Shown here piece by piece: positions 51,742 to 60,179 of a stretch of 64,000 nt of DNA (positions are counted from its first letter, which is position 1; each line of letters starts with the position of its first letter). Both the position numbers and the translations under genes were made by a program. This DNA comes from CAYWWY01 sp964580185 (GTDB taxonomy: Bacteria; Thermotogota; Thermotogae; MWEM01). The notes below the pieces were generated by a model that saw only the letters and a program-made list of their open reading frames with translations, was not told the DNA's origin and did no database searches. The stretch is taken from NCBI GenBank assembly GCA_964580185.1, contig CAZOJQ010000006.1, forward strand, positions 1 to 64,000. The letters run 5' to 3'.

Positions 51742-51771
51742 TTGACAGCAAAGAGAAAACCAGGGTATAAT
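51742..51771 (+). promoter_or_regulatory. Promoter of the peptide transporter operon
   Basis: Consensus TTGACA (51742-51747), 18-nt spacer, consensus TATAAT (51766-51771). The best promoter in the window, in line with high binding-protein expression. Confidence 0.88.
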
Positions 51772-51835
51772 GTTATTACAAATACACGAGGATTTGCTTC
51801 TCTTTGTGTATCTATATTTCTTGGGAGGGAACGAG

Positions 51836-53584
51836 ATGAAAAGGTATGGAATGATTTTGGTATTGATCGTAGGCATTTTGCTCACATCATTCGCTGCAGA
51901 AATGAAAACTGTCGACCCTCGGCTTACACCCCAAACGCCCAACATGGGAGGAACATTGGTGCGGTCCTTTGCGAATTCTCCTCAATCCTTCAGTTTTTAT
52001 GGCTCCTTGGACAACATCGCATATACCATCGCGGGACAATTCCTTGATCCTCTCGTGGAGGCCAATCCCATCGATTACAGCTTGGAACCAGCTCTGGCGA
52101 AATCCTGGGATGTCTCCGACGACCAAAAAGTGGTCACCTTCCATCTTCGTGACGTAAAATGGTCCGATGGCACTCCCCTAACATCCGATGATGTCATTTT
52201 CACCTTTGAAGAATTTGTCATGAACCGATTTGCGGAAGGCAATTCCATCGACCGCTTTACGCTAGGCGGCCAAGCCATCACATGGGAAAAAGTTGACGAC
52301 AAGACCCTGAAAGCGCATCTTCCCACTCCTTACGGTGCCTTCTATACTGTATTGTCGCATGTGTTGATCTACCCCAAACACATCCTTGCCGACAAGATCG
52401 ATCCCAACGATCCCGGGTCCGTGAATCGACTCTGGACTACCGACACACCATTGAACCAGATCGTAGGAACCGGACCTTTTGTGCTTAGCCAATACGTTGT
52501 CGATCAAAAAGTGGTCATGAAGAAAAACCCCAATTTCTGGAAACAAGACCAGTGGGGCAATCAACTGCCTTACGCCGATACGCTGGAATACCTGATCATA
52601 AGGGATCCGGAAGTCACCAATGCTAAGTTCATGGCCGGAGAACTCGTTGCCATGACGATTGCGGCCAGAGATTACCCAATGTTCAAACAGAGGGAGCTAG
52701 ACGGTGCGCCTTTTGTTGTCTATCGCGCAGAACCGGTCAACCCAACACCCAGCCCTGTCCATATCACTTTCAATCTGGATGCCACCAACCCCGAATTGCG
52801 GGATGTCTTCCGAAAGACCGAATTCCGTGCTGCCATGGAATATGCCCTTGACCGGGAACGGATTATTGATGAAGTCTATAATACTTTGGCCGTTTTGGGC
52901 GGGGTTCCTGTCCTTCCTGCCAACGCTGGTTTCTACAACCCCAACATTGAACAGCTTCGCCGGGGTTTCGATCTGAATCAAGCCAAAGCCCTTCTTGATT
53001 ACCTGGGCCTTGTGGATCGGAACGGAGATGGCTGGCGCCAATTCCCATCGGGCAACCGCCTTAGTTTCGTGCTCATTACATCCACTGCCCAAGACTTTGT
53101 GGACATTGCGTACATTTTCTCCGAAAACCTCAAGAGCATCGGGGTGGACTGTGTCATGCAGGTTATCGACGGCGCGTTGCGAAATCAGAGAGCTCTCGCC
53201 GGGGACTTCGAAGCCTGTCTGTGGGCCTTTGGAAATCAACCCGACCCTCAGCTTCGCAAAGCCATCTGGCAACCGGGAAATCCCCTGTATTACAACCACC
53301 TCTCTACGATGCACGCAGAAACTCGGGCAGCCGTCTATGAAAACATGCTATATTGGGAAAAGATCGTCTTCCAGATGTTCGAATTGGGAGAGGCCGCTAT
53401 GGATCCCGTCAAGAGGAAGATCTACTATGACATCTGGCAGGAACTCTATGCCGTTTACGTACCGTTCATCTTCGTGTGCAAAGGAATGGACCTTCTGGCA
53501 GTCGCGCGCAACATTGGCAACTACTACCAGCTTCCTGAGGGTATGATCGTCGGTACCAACTACACCATTTTTGTGAAGAATTAA
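51836..53584 (+). CDS. Peptide/oligosaccharide ABC transporter substrate-binding protein (SBP_bac_5)
   Basis: 582 residues from the ATG after GGGAGGGAACGAG. Signal peptide MKRYGMILVLIVGILLTSFA without lipobox. Family 5 marks: DPLVEANPIDYSLEPALAKSWDVSDD, the signature KWSDGTPLTSDDVIFTFE, VGTGPFVL, KNPNFWKQDQ, FRAAMEYALDRERII and ALLDYLGLVDRNGDG. In thermophiles this family binds peptides or oligosaccharides, so the ligand is open. First gene of the five-gene transporter operon; a strong stem-loop follows it. Confidence 0.93.
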   Translation: MKRYGMILVLIVGILLTSFAAEMKTVDPRLTPQTPNMGGTLVRSFANSPQSFSFYGSLDNIAYTIAGQFLDPLVEANPIDYSLEPALAKSWDVSDDQKVVTFHLRDVKWSDGTPLTSDDVIFTFEEFVMNRFAEGNSIDRFTLGGQAITWEKVDDKTLKAHLPTPYGAFYTVLSHVLIYPKHILADKIDPNDPGSVNRLWTTDTPLNQIVGTGPFVLSQYVVDQKVVMKKNPNFWKQDQWGNQLPYADTLEYLIIRDPEVTNAKFMAGELVAMTIAARDYPMFKQRELDGAPFVVYRAEPVNPTPSPVHITFNLDATNPELRDVFRKTEFRAAMEYALDRERIIDEVYNTLAVLGGVPVLPANAGFYNPNIEQLRRGFDLNQAKALLDYLGLVDRNGDGWRQFPSGNRLSFVLITSTAQDFVDIAYIFSENLKSIGVDCVMQVIDGALRNQRALAGDFEACLWAFGNQPDPQLRKAIWQPGNPLYYNHLSTMHAETRAAVYENMLYWEKIVFQMFELGEAAMDPVKRKIYYDIWQELYAVYVPFIFVCKGMDLLAVARNIGNYYQLPEGMIVGTNYTIFVKN

Positions 53585-53612
53585 TCATTATCCCCGATCA
53601 AGCTTGAAACAG

Positions 53613-53643
53613 GGCACACCCGCCCGAACGGGTGTGCCTTTTT
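53613..53643 (+). terminator. Intra-operon terminator-like stem-loop
   Basis: GGCACACCCG (53613-53622), loop CCCGAA, CGGGTGTGCC (53629-53638), then TTTTT. It lies between the binding protein and the first permease, so partial read-through is expected. Confidence 0.88.
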
Positions 53644-53685
53644 GATTCCAAGGGTTCATCCGATTCCTCAAAAGGAGCGATCTTC

Positions 53686-54654
53686 ATGATATCCTTTATC
53701 ATCCGAAGAATCCTGATCATGATTCCAATGATGTTCGTAATCTCTTTGATCTGCTATATGGTCATCGAACTCCAACCCGGCGATTTTGCCTCCCAGTACC
53801 TGGAAAACCCCAGAGTCTCTCCTGAGCAGATCCGGTACATCCGCGAGACGTATGGTCTAGATCAACCCCCGATCGTTCGGTATGGGATGTGGATTAAAGG
53901 AATCTTGACAGAATTGGATTTTGGATATTCCTTCTCTCACAAAAGACCGGTGGCGGACCTGATTTGGGAACGAATGGGATGGACGGTGATGATCGCGCTT
54001 ACTACCATTGTCATCTCTTGGCTCATCGCTCTTCCTGTGGGGATCTATTCGGCGCTGAAACCGTACTCTCCTACAGACTATGCATTCACAACTGTCGGAT
54101 TTCTGGGAATCTCTTTCCCCGAATTTTTTCTGGCGTTGATTTTAATGTTCATTGCGCTTCAATCCGGAGCAACCTCTGTTGGTGGACTATTTTCCTCCCA
54201 ATTTATCGGCGCGCCATGGAGTTGGGCTAAGTTTGTGGACCTGCTCCAACACCTATGGATGCCCTTGATTGTTATCGGGTTTTCTGGGTGGGCTGGATTG
54301 ATGCGGGTGATGCGCGGGAATATGCTCGACATGCTGGGCTCTCCCTTTGTCAATTCCTTACGCGCTCGAGGACTTCCCGAAAAACGTGTTCGGGCTCATG
54401 TGATCAAGAACGCGCTGAACCCTATGGTCAGCATCGCAGGGATGGAGCTCCCGAATATTTTCTCCGGAACCGTTATCGCTTCGATTGTTCTGAATCTGCC
54501 AACTATGGGCCCTTTTTTCTACGACTCGCTCAGAAGCCAGGACCAATACCTGGTAATGAGCTTTTTGATGTTTATCGCCATTATCGCACAGATCGGGAAC
54601 CTTCTGGCCGATATCGCCCTGGCCCTTCTGGACCCGAGAATCCGGATGAGTTAG
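53686..54654 (+). CDS. Dipeptide/oligopeptide ABC transporter permease (DppB/OppB type)
   Basis: 322 residues from the ATG after AAAGGAGCG. N-terminal IIRRILIMIPMMFVISLICY, the family's periplasmic start (LQPGDFASQYLENP), and about six membrane helices. The EAA loop reads RARGLPEKRVRAHVIKNALNPMVSIAG. Length normal. It pairs with the following DppC-type permease, 10 nt downstream, to form the inner-membrane channel. Confidence 0.94.
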   Translation: MISFIIRRILIMIPMMFVISLICYMVIELQPGDFASQYLENPRVSPEQIRYIRETYGLDQPPIVRYGMWIKGILTELDFGYSFSHKRPVADLIWERMGWTVMIALTTIVISWLIALPVGIYSALKPYSPTDYAFTTVGFLGISFPEFFLALILMFIALQSGATSVGGLFSSQFIGAPWSWAKFVDLLQHLWMPLIVIGFSGWAGLMRVMRGNMLDMLGSPFVNSLRARGLPEKRVRAHVIKNALNPMVSIAGMELPNIFSGTVIASIVLNLPTMGPFFYDSLRSQDQYLVMSFLMFIAIIAQIGNLLADIALALLDPRIRMS

Positions 54655-54664
54655 GGGGTGGATC

Positions 54665-55753
54665 ATGGCGACACAAACAACCATTCGAGCTAAGAAAGCC
54701 TTTTTCAAGCACAAACTCGCGTTTATTGGATTGATCATCTTGGGGCTTCTCTACCTTATGGTGATCTTCGCGGATTTTATCGCGCCATACAACTATACCG
54801 CGACGCATCGTGATTTTCTCAATGTCCCACCCACCCAGATCCATTGGTTCCACGAAGGAACATTCATGGGTCCGTTTATCTATGGAATGAAACGGGTACG
54901 GGATCCGGTCACCTTTGGCTGGAAGCAGGAGGTTGATCCCTCCAAGATTTACCCCATTCGCCTTTTTGCGAAAGGGCAACCCTATAAGTTCTGGGGGTTG
55001 TGGGAAACCGATATCCATTTGTTTGGGGTTGGACCAGACGCGACCGCCCCTCTCTTCCTTTTTGGAGGAGATCGCCTCGGTCGGGATGTTTTTTCCCGAA
55101 CCGTAATCGGGAGCCGCGTATCCATGACAGCCGGACTCCTGGGGACATTTATTGCTGTCTTTCTGGGAGCCATCATCGGTTCGGTTTCCGGGTATTTCGG
55201 GGGATGGATCGATGTTGGTATCCAGCGCTTTATCGAGGTCTTGCGGTCCTTTCCAAGAATCCCCCTATGGTTGGCGTTGGCCATGATTCTGCCCCCCCAG
55301 TGGCCCAGTACTTCTGTGTATTTCGGTATTGTGATCGTCCTCTCTTTTATCGGGTGGATGGGGGTTGCCCGAGTGATCCGTGGAATGGTGTTGAGCTTGA
55401 GGGAGAAGGAGTATGTCTTGGCGGCCAAAGTAATCGGCCAATCCGATATGAAAATCATCGTCAAGCATTTGGTGCCGAACACTGCCACCTATTTAGTGGT
55501 TGTATCGACACTCTCCATTCCGGGCATGATCCTCGGGGAGAGCGCCATCAGTTTTCTGGGGTTGGGAATCAAGGAACCCATGACGAGTTGGGGGTTGCTT
55601 CTCAGCCAAGCCCAATCGTTGACCGTAATCCAGAACTATCCTTGGCAAATGATTCCGGGAATCTTCATCGTGGTTACTGTGATGTGCTTCAACTTCGTGG
55701 GTGATGCGCTACGAGATGCTTTTGACCCGTACAGGACGGTGGAAAAGGTATGA
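54665..55753 (+). CDS. Dipeptide/oligopeptide ABC transporter permease (DppC/OppC type)
   Basis: 362 residues, about 60 more than usual. The first helix (about 17-40) is followed by a long periplasmic loop (45-135) with a PTQIHWFHEGTFMGPFIYG segment, then LGRDVFSRTVIGSRVSM and the core helices. The EAA loop reads YVLAAKVIGQSDMKIIVKHLVPN. The final DALRDAFDPYR is typical. The elongated loop after helix 1 is common in DppC-type permeases of thermophiles as I recall. It overlaps the ATPase gene by ATGA. Confidence 0.93.
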   Translation: MATQTTIRAKKAFFKHKLAFIGLIILGLLYLMVIFADFIAPYNYTATHRDFLNVPPTQIHWFHEGTFMGPFIYGMKRVRDPVTFGWKQEVDPSKIYPIRLFAKGQPYKFWGLWETDIHLFGVGPDATAPLFLFGGDRLGRDVFSRTVIGSRVSMTAGLLGTFIAVFLGAIIGSVSGYFGGWIDVGIQRFIEVLRSFPRIPLWLALAMILPPQWPSTSVYFGIVIVLSFIGWMGVARVIRGMVLSLREKEYVLAAKVIGQSDMKIIVKHLVPNTATYLVVVSTLSIPGMILGESAISFLGLGIKEPMTSWGLLLSQAQSLTVIQNYPWQMIPGIFIVVTVMCFNFVGDALRDAFDPYRTVEKV

Positions 55754-56718
55754 TTCAAGTCAATCATCTCAAAACCTGGTTCAAAACAGACGAAGGCATG
55801 GTCAAAGCCGTGGACGACATCAGCTTTACCCTCAATCAGACCGAGGTCTTGGCCTTGGTTGGAGAATCGGGTTGCGGGAAAAGCGTGACCGTGCTTACGT
55901 TGATGGGCCTGGTCAAATCACCCCCCGCCAAGATTGAGGGGGAGATTCTATACAAAGGCCGAAACTTGCGCAATCTATCCAAAGAAGAGTATCGACATAT
56001 GCGGGGCAAAGAATTCGGGATGATCTTTCAAGAACCGATGAGCTCCTTCGATCCATTATACACCATCGGAGATCAGATGACCGAAGCCCTTCGCGTTCAT
56101 TATCCAATCACCGAATCCGAAGCAAAAAAACAAGCCATTGAAATGCTCCAGAAGGTGGGGATCCCGGAAGCCAAGCGAAGGGCCAACGAGTATCCACACC
56201 AGATGAGCGGCGGAATGCTCCAACGGGTGATGATCGCCCTCACCCTATCTCTCGAACCCAACATCCTGATCGCGGACGAACCCAGTACTGCTTTGGATGT
56301 GACGATCCAGGCGCAAGTCTTGTCCTTGATGAAAAAACTCCAAAAGGAAACGGGCACTTCGATCCTCTTCATCACCCATGACCTTGGCGTGGTTGCCGAG
56401 GTGGCGGACCGGATCCATGTCATGTATGCCGGATGGATCGTGGAGAAAGCAACGGTGGTTGAGCTGTTCAAGCGTCCCCTTCATCCGTATACTCAAGGAC
56501 TTCTCAAATCGCGGGTTCAACGGGAGTATAAAGGGAAGACCCTCCCATTCATCCCCGGTTACGTCCCTCGAGCGTACGAGTTTCCAGAAGGATGCCGTTT
56601 TCACCCTCGATGCCCTAAGACCATGGATATATGCGCGAAGACAGCCCCGCCTGCATTTGAACCGCTTTTTGGCCGAGAAGTGAAATGCTGGTTGTATGAA
56701 AAGGGGGATATCCAATGA
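55750..56718 (+). CDS. Oligopeptide ABC transporter ATPase (OppD/DppD type)
   Basis: 322 residues. Walker A GESGCGKS (38-45), Q-loop MIFQEPMSSFDPLYTIGDQ, signature MSGGMLQRVMIALTL, Walker B ILIADEPSTALD, switch FITHDLGVVAEVADR. The C-terminal oligopeptide-transporter extension has the FeS-type cysteines of the family (CRFHPRCPKTMDIC ... KCW). Overlaps both neighbours by 4 nt. Confidence 0.95.
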   Translation: MIQVNHLKTWFKTDEGMVKAVDDISFTLNQTEVLALVGESGCGKSVTVLTLMGLVKSPPAKIEGEILYKGRNLRNLSKEEYRHMRGKEFGMIFQEPMSSFDPLYTIGDQMTEALRVHYPITESEAKKQAIEMLQKVGIPEAKRRANEYPHQMSGGMLQRVMIALTLSLEPNILIADEPSTALDVTIQAQVLSLMKKLQKETGTSILFITHDLGVVAEVADRIHVMYAGWIVEKATVVELFKRPLHPYTQGLLKSRVQREYKGKTLPFIPGYVPRAYEFPEGCRFHPRCPKTMDICAKTAPPAFEPLFGREVKCWLYEKGDIQ

Positions 56719-57707
56719 TCTTGAAAGTCGAGCATGCTCGGAAATACTTCCCGATACGAAAAGGAGTCTTTCTGCAAGTAGCGGGTTATGTGAAAGCCTT
56801 AGAAGAGGCGAGTTTCGAGATCACTGAAGGAGAGACGGTCGGGATTGTGGGCGAATCGGGTTGCGGCAAAACGACATTGGGGCGTGTGATTGTGCGCATC
56901 TATGAACCCACTTCAGGAAGGATCCAATACACCGATAGAAACGGAGCTGTGCACACCATCGAAAAACGAACCGCTCGTACTGTCATGAAACGCTTCCGGC
57001 GAGACGTGCAGATGGTTTTCCAAGACCCATACAATTCTCTGGATCCCAGAATGACGATTGGGGATATCCTGAAGGAACCGTTGGATGTTCATTTTCCCAA
57101 TCTTTCCGAAAAGGCGAAAACCCAAAAGGTAGGAGATTTGCTGCTCCGGGTCGGGCTCTATCCTGAATACATGAATCGATATCCCCATGAGTTCTCAGGC
57201 GGGCAAAGGCAGAGAATATCGATTGCCCGATCGATTGCCAGCGAACCCCGTCTTGTGATCTGCGACGAGCCCACATCCGCCCTCGATGTCTCAGTGCAAA
57301 GCCAGATCGTCAATCTACTAAAAGACATCCAGCAGCAACAGCACAACGCTTTCCTTTTCATCTCCCACAATCTGGACCTGATCCATCACCTGAGTGATCG
57401 CATCTTGGTCATGTATTTGGGGAATGTGGTGGAAGAAGGGAACGCCACAAAGGTCTTCGATCATCCCCAGCATCCCTACACCCAAATGCTCATGGGCGCC
57501 ATTCCGGATTGGGATCCGGAAAACCGCAAATTACCGGATTTCAAACTCCAAGGAGAACCACCCAGTCCGATCAACCCGCCCAAAGGCTGCCCCTTTCACA
57601 CACGATGCCCCCATGTCATGGAAATTTGCTCTCGGGAAAAACCTCGTATGATTGCCTGTGGAGATCAGCACCAAACGGCCTGTCATCTCTTGTCTACCCA
57701 TCGATAA
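56715..57707 (+). CDS. Oligopeptide ABC transporter ATPase (OppF/DppF type)
   Basis: 330 residues. Walker A GESGCGKTT, Q-loop MVFQDPYNSLDPRMTIGDIL, signature FSGGQRQRISIARSI, Walker B LVICDEPTSALDVSVQ, switch FISHNLDLIHHLSDR. C-terminal CPFHTRCPHVMEIC...ACH cysteines as in OppF. The start KYFPIRKGVFLQVAGYVKAL is the family's typical opening. Last gene of the operon, with a hairpin terminator 40 nt after the stop. Confidence 0.95.
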   Translation: MILKVEHARKYFPIRKGVFLQVAGYVKALEEASFEITEGETVGIVGESGCGKTTLGRVIVRIYEPTSGRIQYTDRNGAVHTIEKRTARTVMKRFRRDVQMVFQDPYNSLDPRMTIGDILKEPLDVHFPNLSEKAKTQKVGDLLLRVGLYPEYMNRYPHEFSGGQRQRISIARSIASEPRLVICDEPTSALDVSVQSQIVNLLKDIQQQQHNAFLFISHNLDLIHHLSDRILVMYLGNVVEEGNATKVFDHPQHPYTQMLMGAIPDWDPENRKLPDFKLQGEPPSPINPPKGCPFHTRCPHVMEICSREKPRMIACGDQHQTACHLLSTHR

Positions 57708-57745
57708 ACCCACAGGATTCTTGTCGAATCCCCCAATCAAACACA

Positions 57746-57769
57746 AAAGACGGGCATTGGCCCGTCTTT
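57746..57769. terminator. Hairpin terminator between oppF-type gene and comFB-like gene
   Basis: AAAGACGGGC (57746-57755), loop ATTG, GCCCGTCTTT (57760-57769). T-runs are short on both strands (TTTTGTGTTTG on the minus), so it may serve both converging genes. Confidence 0.75.
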
Positions 57770-57805
57770 GGATTTCTTGCGCGCTTCGATTCGATGGACG
57801 AATCT

Positions 57806-58171
57806 TTATCGGTTTCCGGTCAATCCTTTCAGGTGTTTGATTTCTTCAACATTGTCAGGGGAAAGCTGTATGGGTTTTCCGGCTTTGTGGGAAGGATTGG
57901 TACTAACCAGCTCCATAGCTTTAAGAACCTCATGGAGAACATCTACGCGCATCTGATTCCGAAATATAGCCAATTTGGCAAAAAGCTCGCCCCGTTCGGT
58001 TACGGTATATTTGGAAGGAAGAGCATTAAGGGCAATTGCCTGGATATCTAGCAGGCATCGGTCGCATCGGCAAACTTTCAATGTTTCAACCTTCAGCAGG
58101 TCTTCCAACACCTCGCGCACCAAGACCTCCATGAAATTCTCAAACCGAATCCGCGTGTCTTTCTCGTTCAT
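57806..58171 (-). CDS. ComFB-family protein (candidate cyclic-dinucleotide receptor)
   Basis: 121 residues. The family core is clear: ENFMEVLVREVLEDLL (11-26), CRCDRCLLDIQAIALNALPSKYTV with C34, C36 and C39, GELFAKLAIFRNQMRVDVLHEVLKAM, and a C-terminal NPSHK. ComFB was named from a Bacillus competence operon and binds zinc through cysteines there. Related cyanobacterial proteins have recently been described as cyclic-di-GMP/di-AMP receptors (from memory). The basic start and the conserved N-T-R-L positions fit. It stands alone, with AAGGGGG as ribosome site. Confidence 0.85.
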   Translation of the reverse strand: MNEKDTRIRFENFMEVLVREVLEDLLKVETLKVCRCDRCLLDIQAIALNALPSKYTVTERGELFAKLAIFRNQMRVDVLHEVLKAMELVSTNPSHKAGKPIQLSPDNVEEIKHLKGLTGNR

Positions 58172-58323
58172 CCACGCCCCCTTTTCTTGCTAACGATTCT
58201 CGAGCGTCAATTCCCCACAGATGGCAAATGCCCAAAGCCTTTGTAAGACAATCATATCATATCGCAGCAAAAAAATCAATGCTTTTGTGCTTCAATGGTA
58301 CGATCGGTCGATCCTTCGCCCCC

Positions 58324-58369
58324 AAAAAAGCGAACGAGATCTTCCATCACGCGATCGGGTTCGCTTTTT
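58324..58369. terminator. Terminator-like inverted repeat downstream of the trkA-type genes
   Basis: AAAAAGCGAAC (ends 58335) and GTTCGCTTTTT (58359-58369) are complementary around a 23-nt loop containing GCGATCG. T-runs exist on both strands; on the minus strand it follows the 58450-59112 gene by about 80 nt. Confidence 0.6.
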
Positions 58370-58449
58370 CCGAAGGTTGAGCAGAGTTCGGTACTGGACC
58401 TCCAAAACCGTACGATACCCCATAATCCCTCAACATCGCAATCCCTTGA

Positions 58450-59112
58450 TCATTCTCCGCCGGTTAAAACCCGTATAGTGGTTGTTTGAACAACTGGGAG
58501 GCAGATGACCAAGATTCGATCATGGACCATAATCTCCATGTCCCCGTGGGGTATGAGGATTTGCTGGTCCCGAGTGATGGTTCCAATCAAGGAGCCTTTG
58601 GGGAGTCCAATCTCTTTGATCTTCTGCCCAACAACGGGATAATCCGGATGGATCTCCATCTGAAGGATAAAGGCTTTCCCTTCTTCAAAAGTCATAAGAT
58701 TGGTGATTTGATGAGACGAGATCCGTTGTTCGATCAACCCAGAAAGACTTTCGGTGATATTGAGGATATTGTCGACATCCAGCTTTTGAAAGACATCCAC
58801 GTTTTCCGGGTCATTCACGAGCGTAAAGACCTGGTCGATCTGAAGAACCTCTTTGCACAGCTGAGCAATAATCAAATTATCCTGGTCTCGGGGTGTCAGA
58901 GCGACCACAATATCTTCTCGGAATATTTCCGCCCGTTTCAGGATCTCTAACCGGCTTCCGTCCCCATGAATTATGTGAGCCCGCAGATTCTGGGTCAAAA
59001 AATCACAGTAGCTGCGTTCCTGGTTGATGATGATGAGATGAAAGCCTTTGGCAATCATGGAATGCGCCAAATAATAGGTGATCCGTTTTCCACCAATCAG
59101 AACGACCTTCAT
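58450..59112 (-). CDS. TrkA-type RCK protein (RCK_N plus RCK_C)
   Basis: 220 residues. Rossmann RCK_N (1-~130) beginning MKVVLIGGKRITYYLAHSM, followed by HGDGSRLEIL and VALTPRDQDNLIIAQLC. RCK_C (~140-220) has VVGQKIKEIGLPKGSLIGTITRDQQILIPHGD and MVHDRILVICLP. The first motif is GGKRIT rather than the usual GxGxxG, so nucleotide binding may be altered. Expected to regulate a TrkH/KtrB potassium channel, which is not in the window. Overlaps the next TrkA gene by ATGA. Confidence 0.88.
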   Translation of the reverse strand: MKVVLIGGKRITYYLAHSMIAKGFHLIIINQERSYCDFLTQNLRAHIIHGDGSRLEILKRAEIFREDIVVALTPRDQDNLIIAQLCKEVLQIDQVFTLVNDPENVDVFQKLDVDNILNITESLSGLIEQRISSHQITNLMTFEEGKAFILQMEIHPDYPVVGQKIKEIGLPKGSLIGTITRDQQILIPHGDMEIMVHDRILVICLPVVQTTTIRVLTGGE

Positions 59113-59537
59113 CCGGACTCCTCCATATACCGCCGGATGACTTTGTTCAAGGCTCCGGTTGCCAACAAGACCGGCGTCAACGTTTTGATCTTGAATTCAT
59201 GAAATAGCGCAAGATTACCCGCATCGTACACTCGAGAGATCACTCGGGGAATATGATACACCCGTTGAGCGATTTGCGCGACCATGAAGTTGGTGTTATC
59301 GTCGTTGGTAAAGGCCAAAACCATGTTCGCTTGATGAATTTTGGCTTCTCGAAGAAACTCGATCGCTGCTACATCTCCATGAATGGTGAATCCGGTAAAC
59401 TCGATAGGAAGGGCTTCAAAAGCCGATTCGTTCTGATCAATCACCACAACACTGTGTCCCATGTTGGACAACATCCCCGCAACATTGGCCCCCAATCGTC
59501 CGCATCCTGCGATGATCACATACCAACTGGATTTCAC
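59109..59537 (-). CDS. TrkA-type RCK_N-only protein
   Basis: 142 residues, a single NAD-binding domain without RCK_C. VIIAGCGRLGANVAGMLSNMGHSVVVIDQ (8-36) carries an intact GxGxxG and an acidic residue at the end of beta-2. HGDVAAIEFLREA and VLAFTNDDNTNFMVAQIA follow. With the next gene it forms a split pair like the two adjacent small TrkA proteins I recall from Thermotoga. Overlaps the response regulator (4 nt) and the second TrkA (4 nt). Confidence 0.9.
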   Translation of the reverse strand: MKSSWYVIIAGCGRLGANVAGMLSNMGHSVVVIDQNESAFEALPIEFTGFTIHGDVAAIEFLREAKIHQANMVLAFTNDDNTNFMVAQIAQRVYHIPRVISRVYDAGNLALFHEFKIKTLTPVLLATGALNKVIRRYMEESG

Positions 59538-60163
59538 GATCGATCTCCCTCGATTCTTTTCCGGATCTCCATGAGCTTTCGCGTGGCAGGATCATACCCT
59601 GGTTCCAGCGCGAGCGCTGCTTGCATATGCCGAAGGGCCCCGGAAAGATCTCCTTGGGTCTCTTGAATCAAACCAAGCAAATAATGGGGAATCGGAGAGG
59701 AGGGGTATTCGGAAAAAAGCGGTTTCAAGTAGTTCGTCGCTTCAAAAAAAGCCCTCTGTTCGATCAATCCTCGAATGTATTGGTTCATCTCTTTGAGCTG
59801 GACCTTCTGTCGAAGGATTCGTTGGACGGCCCGTTTGATCTCTTCAGACGAGAACGGTTTGGTAATAAAGTCCACCACGCCGAGTTGGAACGCTTCGATG
59901 ACCGCTTCAACGGTGGCATAAGCCGTAACTACAATCGTGGGCAGATGGATATTTTCTTCGTGAATCGCGCGGATCAATCCCATTCCATCCAAACCGGGCA
60001 TCCGAAGGTCGGTGAACAACCCGTCATAGGATTCCTGGAAAAGCTGCCGGAGGGCTTCTTCTCCATTCGCTACAACAACCGCTTCATATCCGAGCATCTC
60101 AATATAAGTTTTAATAAGGCTTCGAACGCGTTGCTCATCGTCCGCCACCAAAAAACGCGCCAT
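59534..60163 (-). CDS. Response regulator with TPR-like C-terminal half
   Basis: 209 residues. Receiver 1-120 with DDE, D52 (TDLRMPGLDG), TAYA and K102 (TKPF). This is followed by a linker and two helical hairpins (about 140-195: RAFFEATNYLKPLFSEYP..., PHYLLGLIQETQGDLSGALRHMQAALALEPGY) of TPR type. No DNA-binding or enzymatic output is visible, so it likely acts by protein contact. Cotranscribed with asnS (16 nt upstream) and the trkA pair (overlap). No kinase is near. Confidence 0.85.
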   Translation of the reverse strand: MARFLVADDEQRVRSLIKTYIEMLGYEAVVVANGEEALRQLFQESYDGLFTDLRMPGLDGMGLIRAIHEENIHLPTIVVTAYATVEAVIEAFQLGVVDFITKPFSSEEIKRAVQRILRQKVQLKEMNQYIRGLIEQRAFFEATNYLKPLFSEYPSSPIPHYLLGLIQETQGDLSGALRHMQAALALEPGYDPATRKLMEIRKRIEGDRS

Positions 60164-60179
60164 CTGATTCCCTGCTCTT

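Noticed and set aside
58172..58449. Small gene or RNA gene in the 278-nt gap
   Set aside because: Only short frames without ribosome sites; the gap is explained by a minus-strand promoter region for the ComFB-type gene and a terminator-like inverted repeat.
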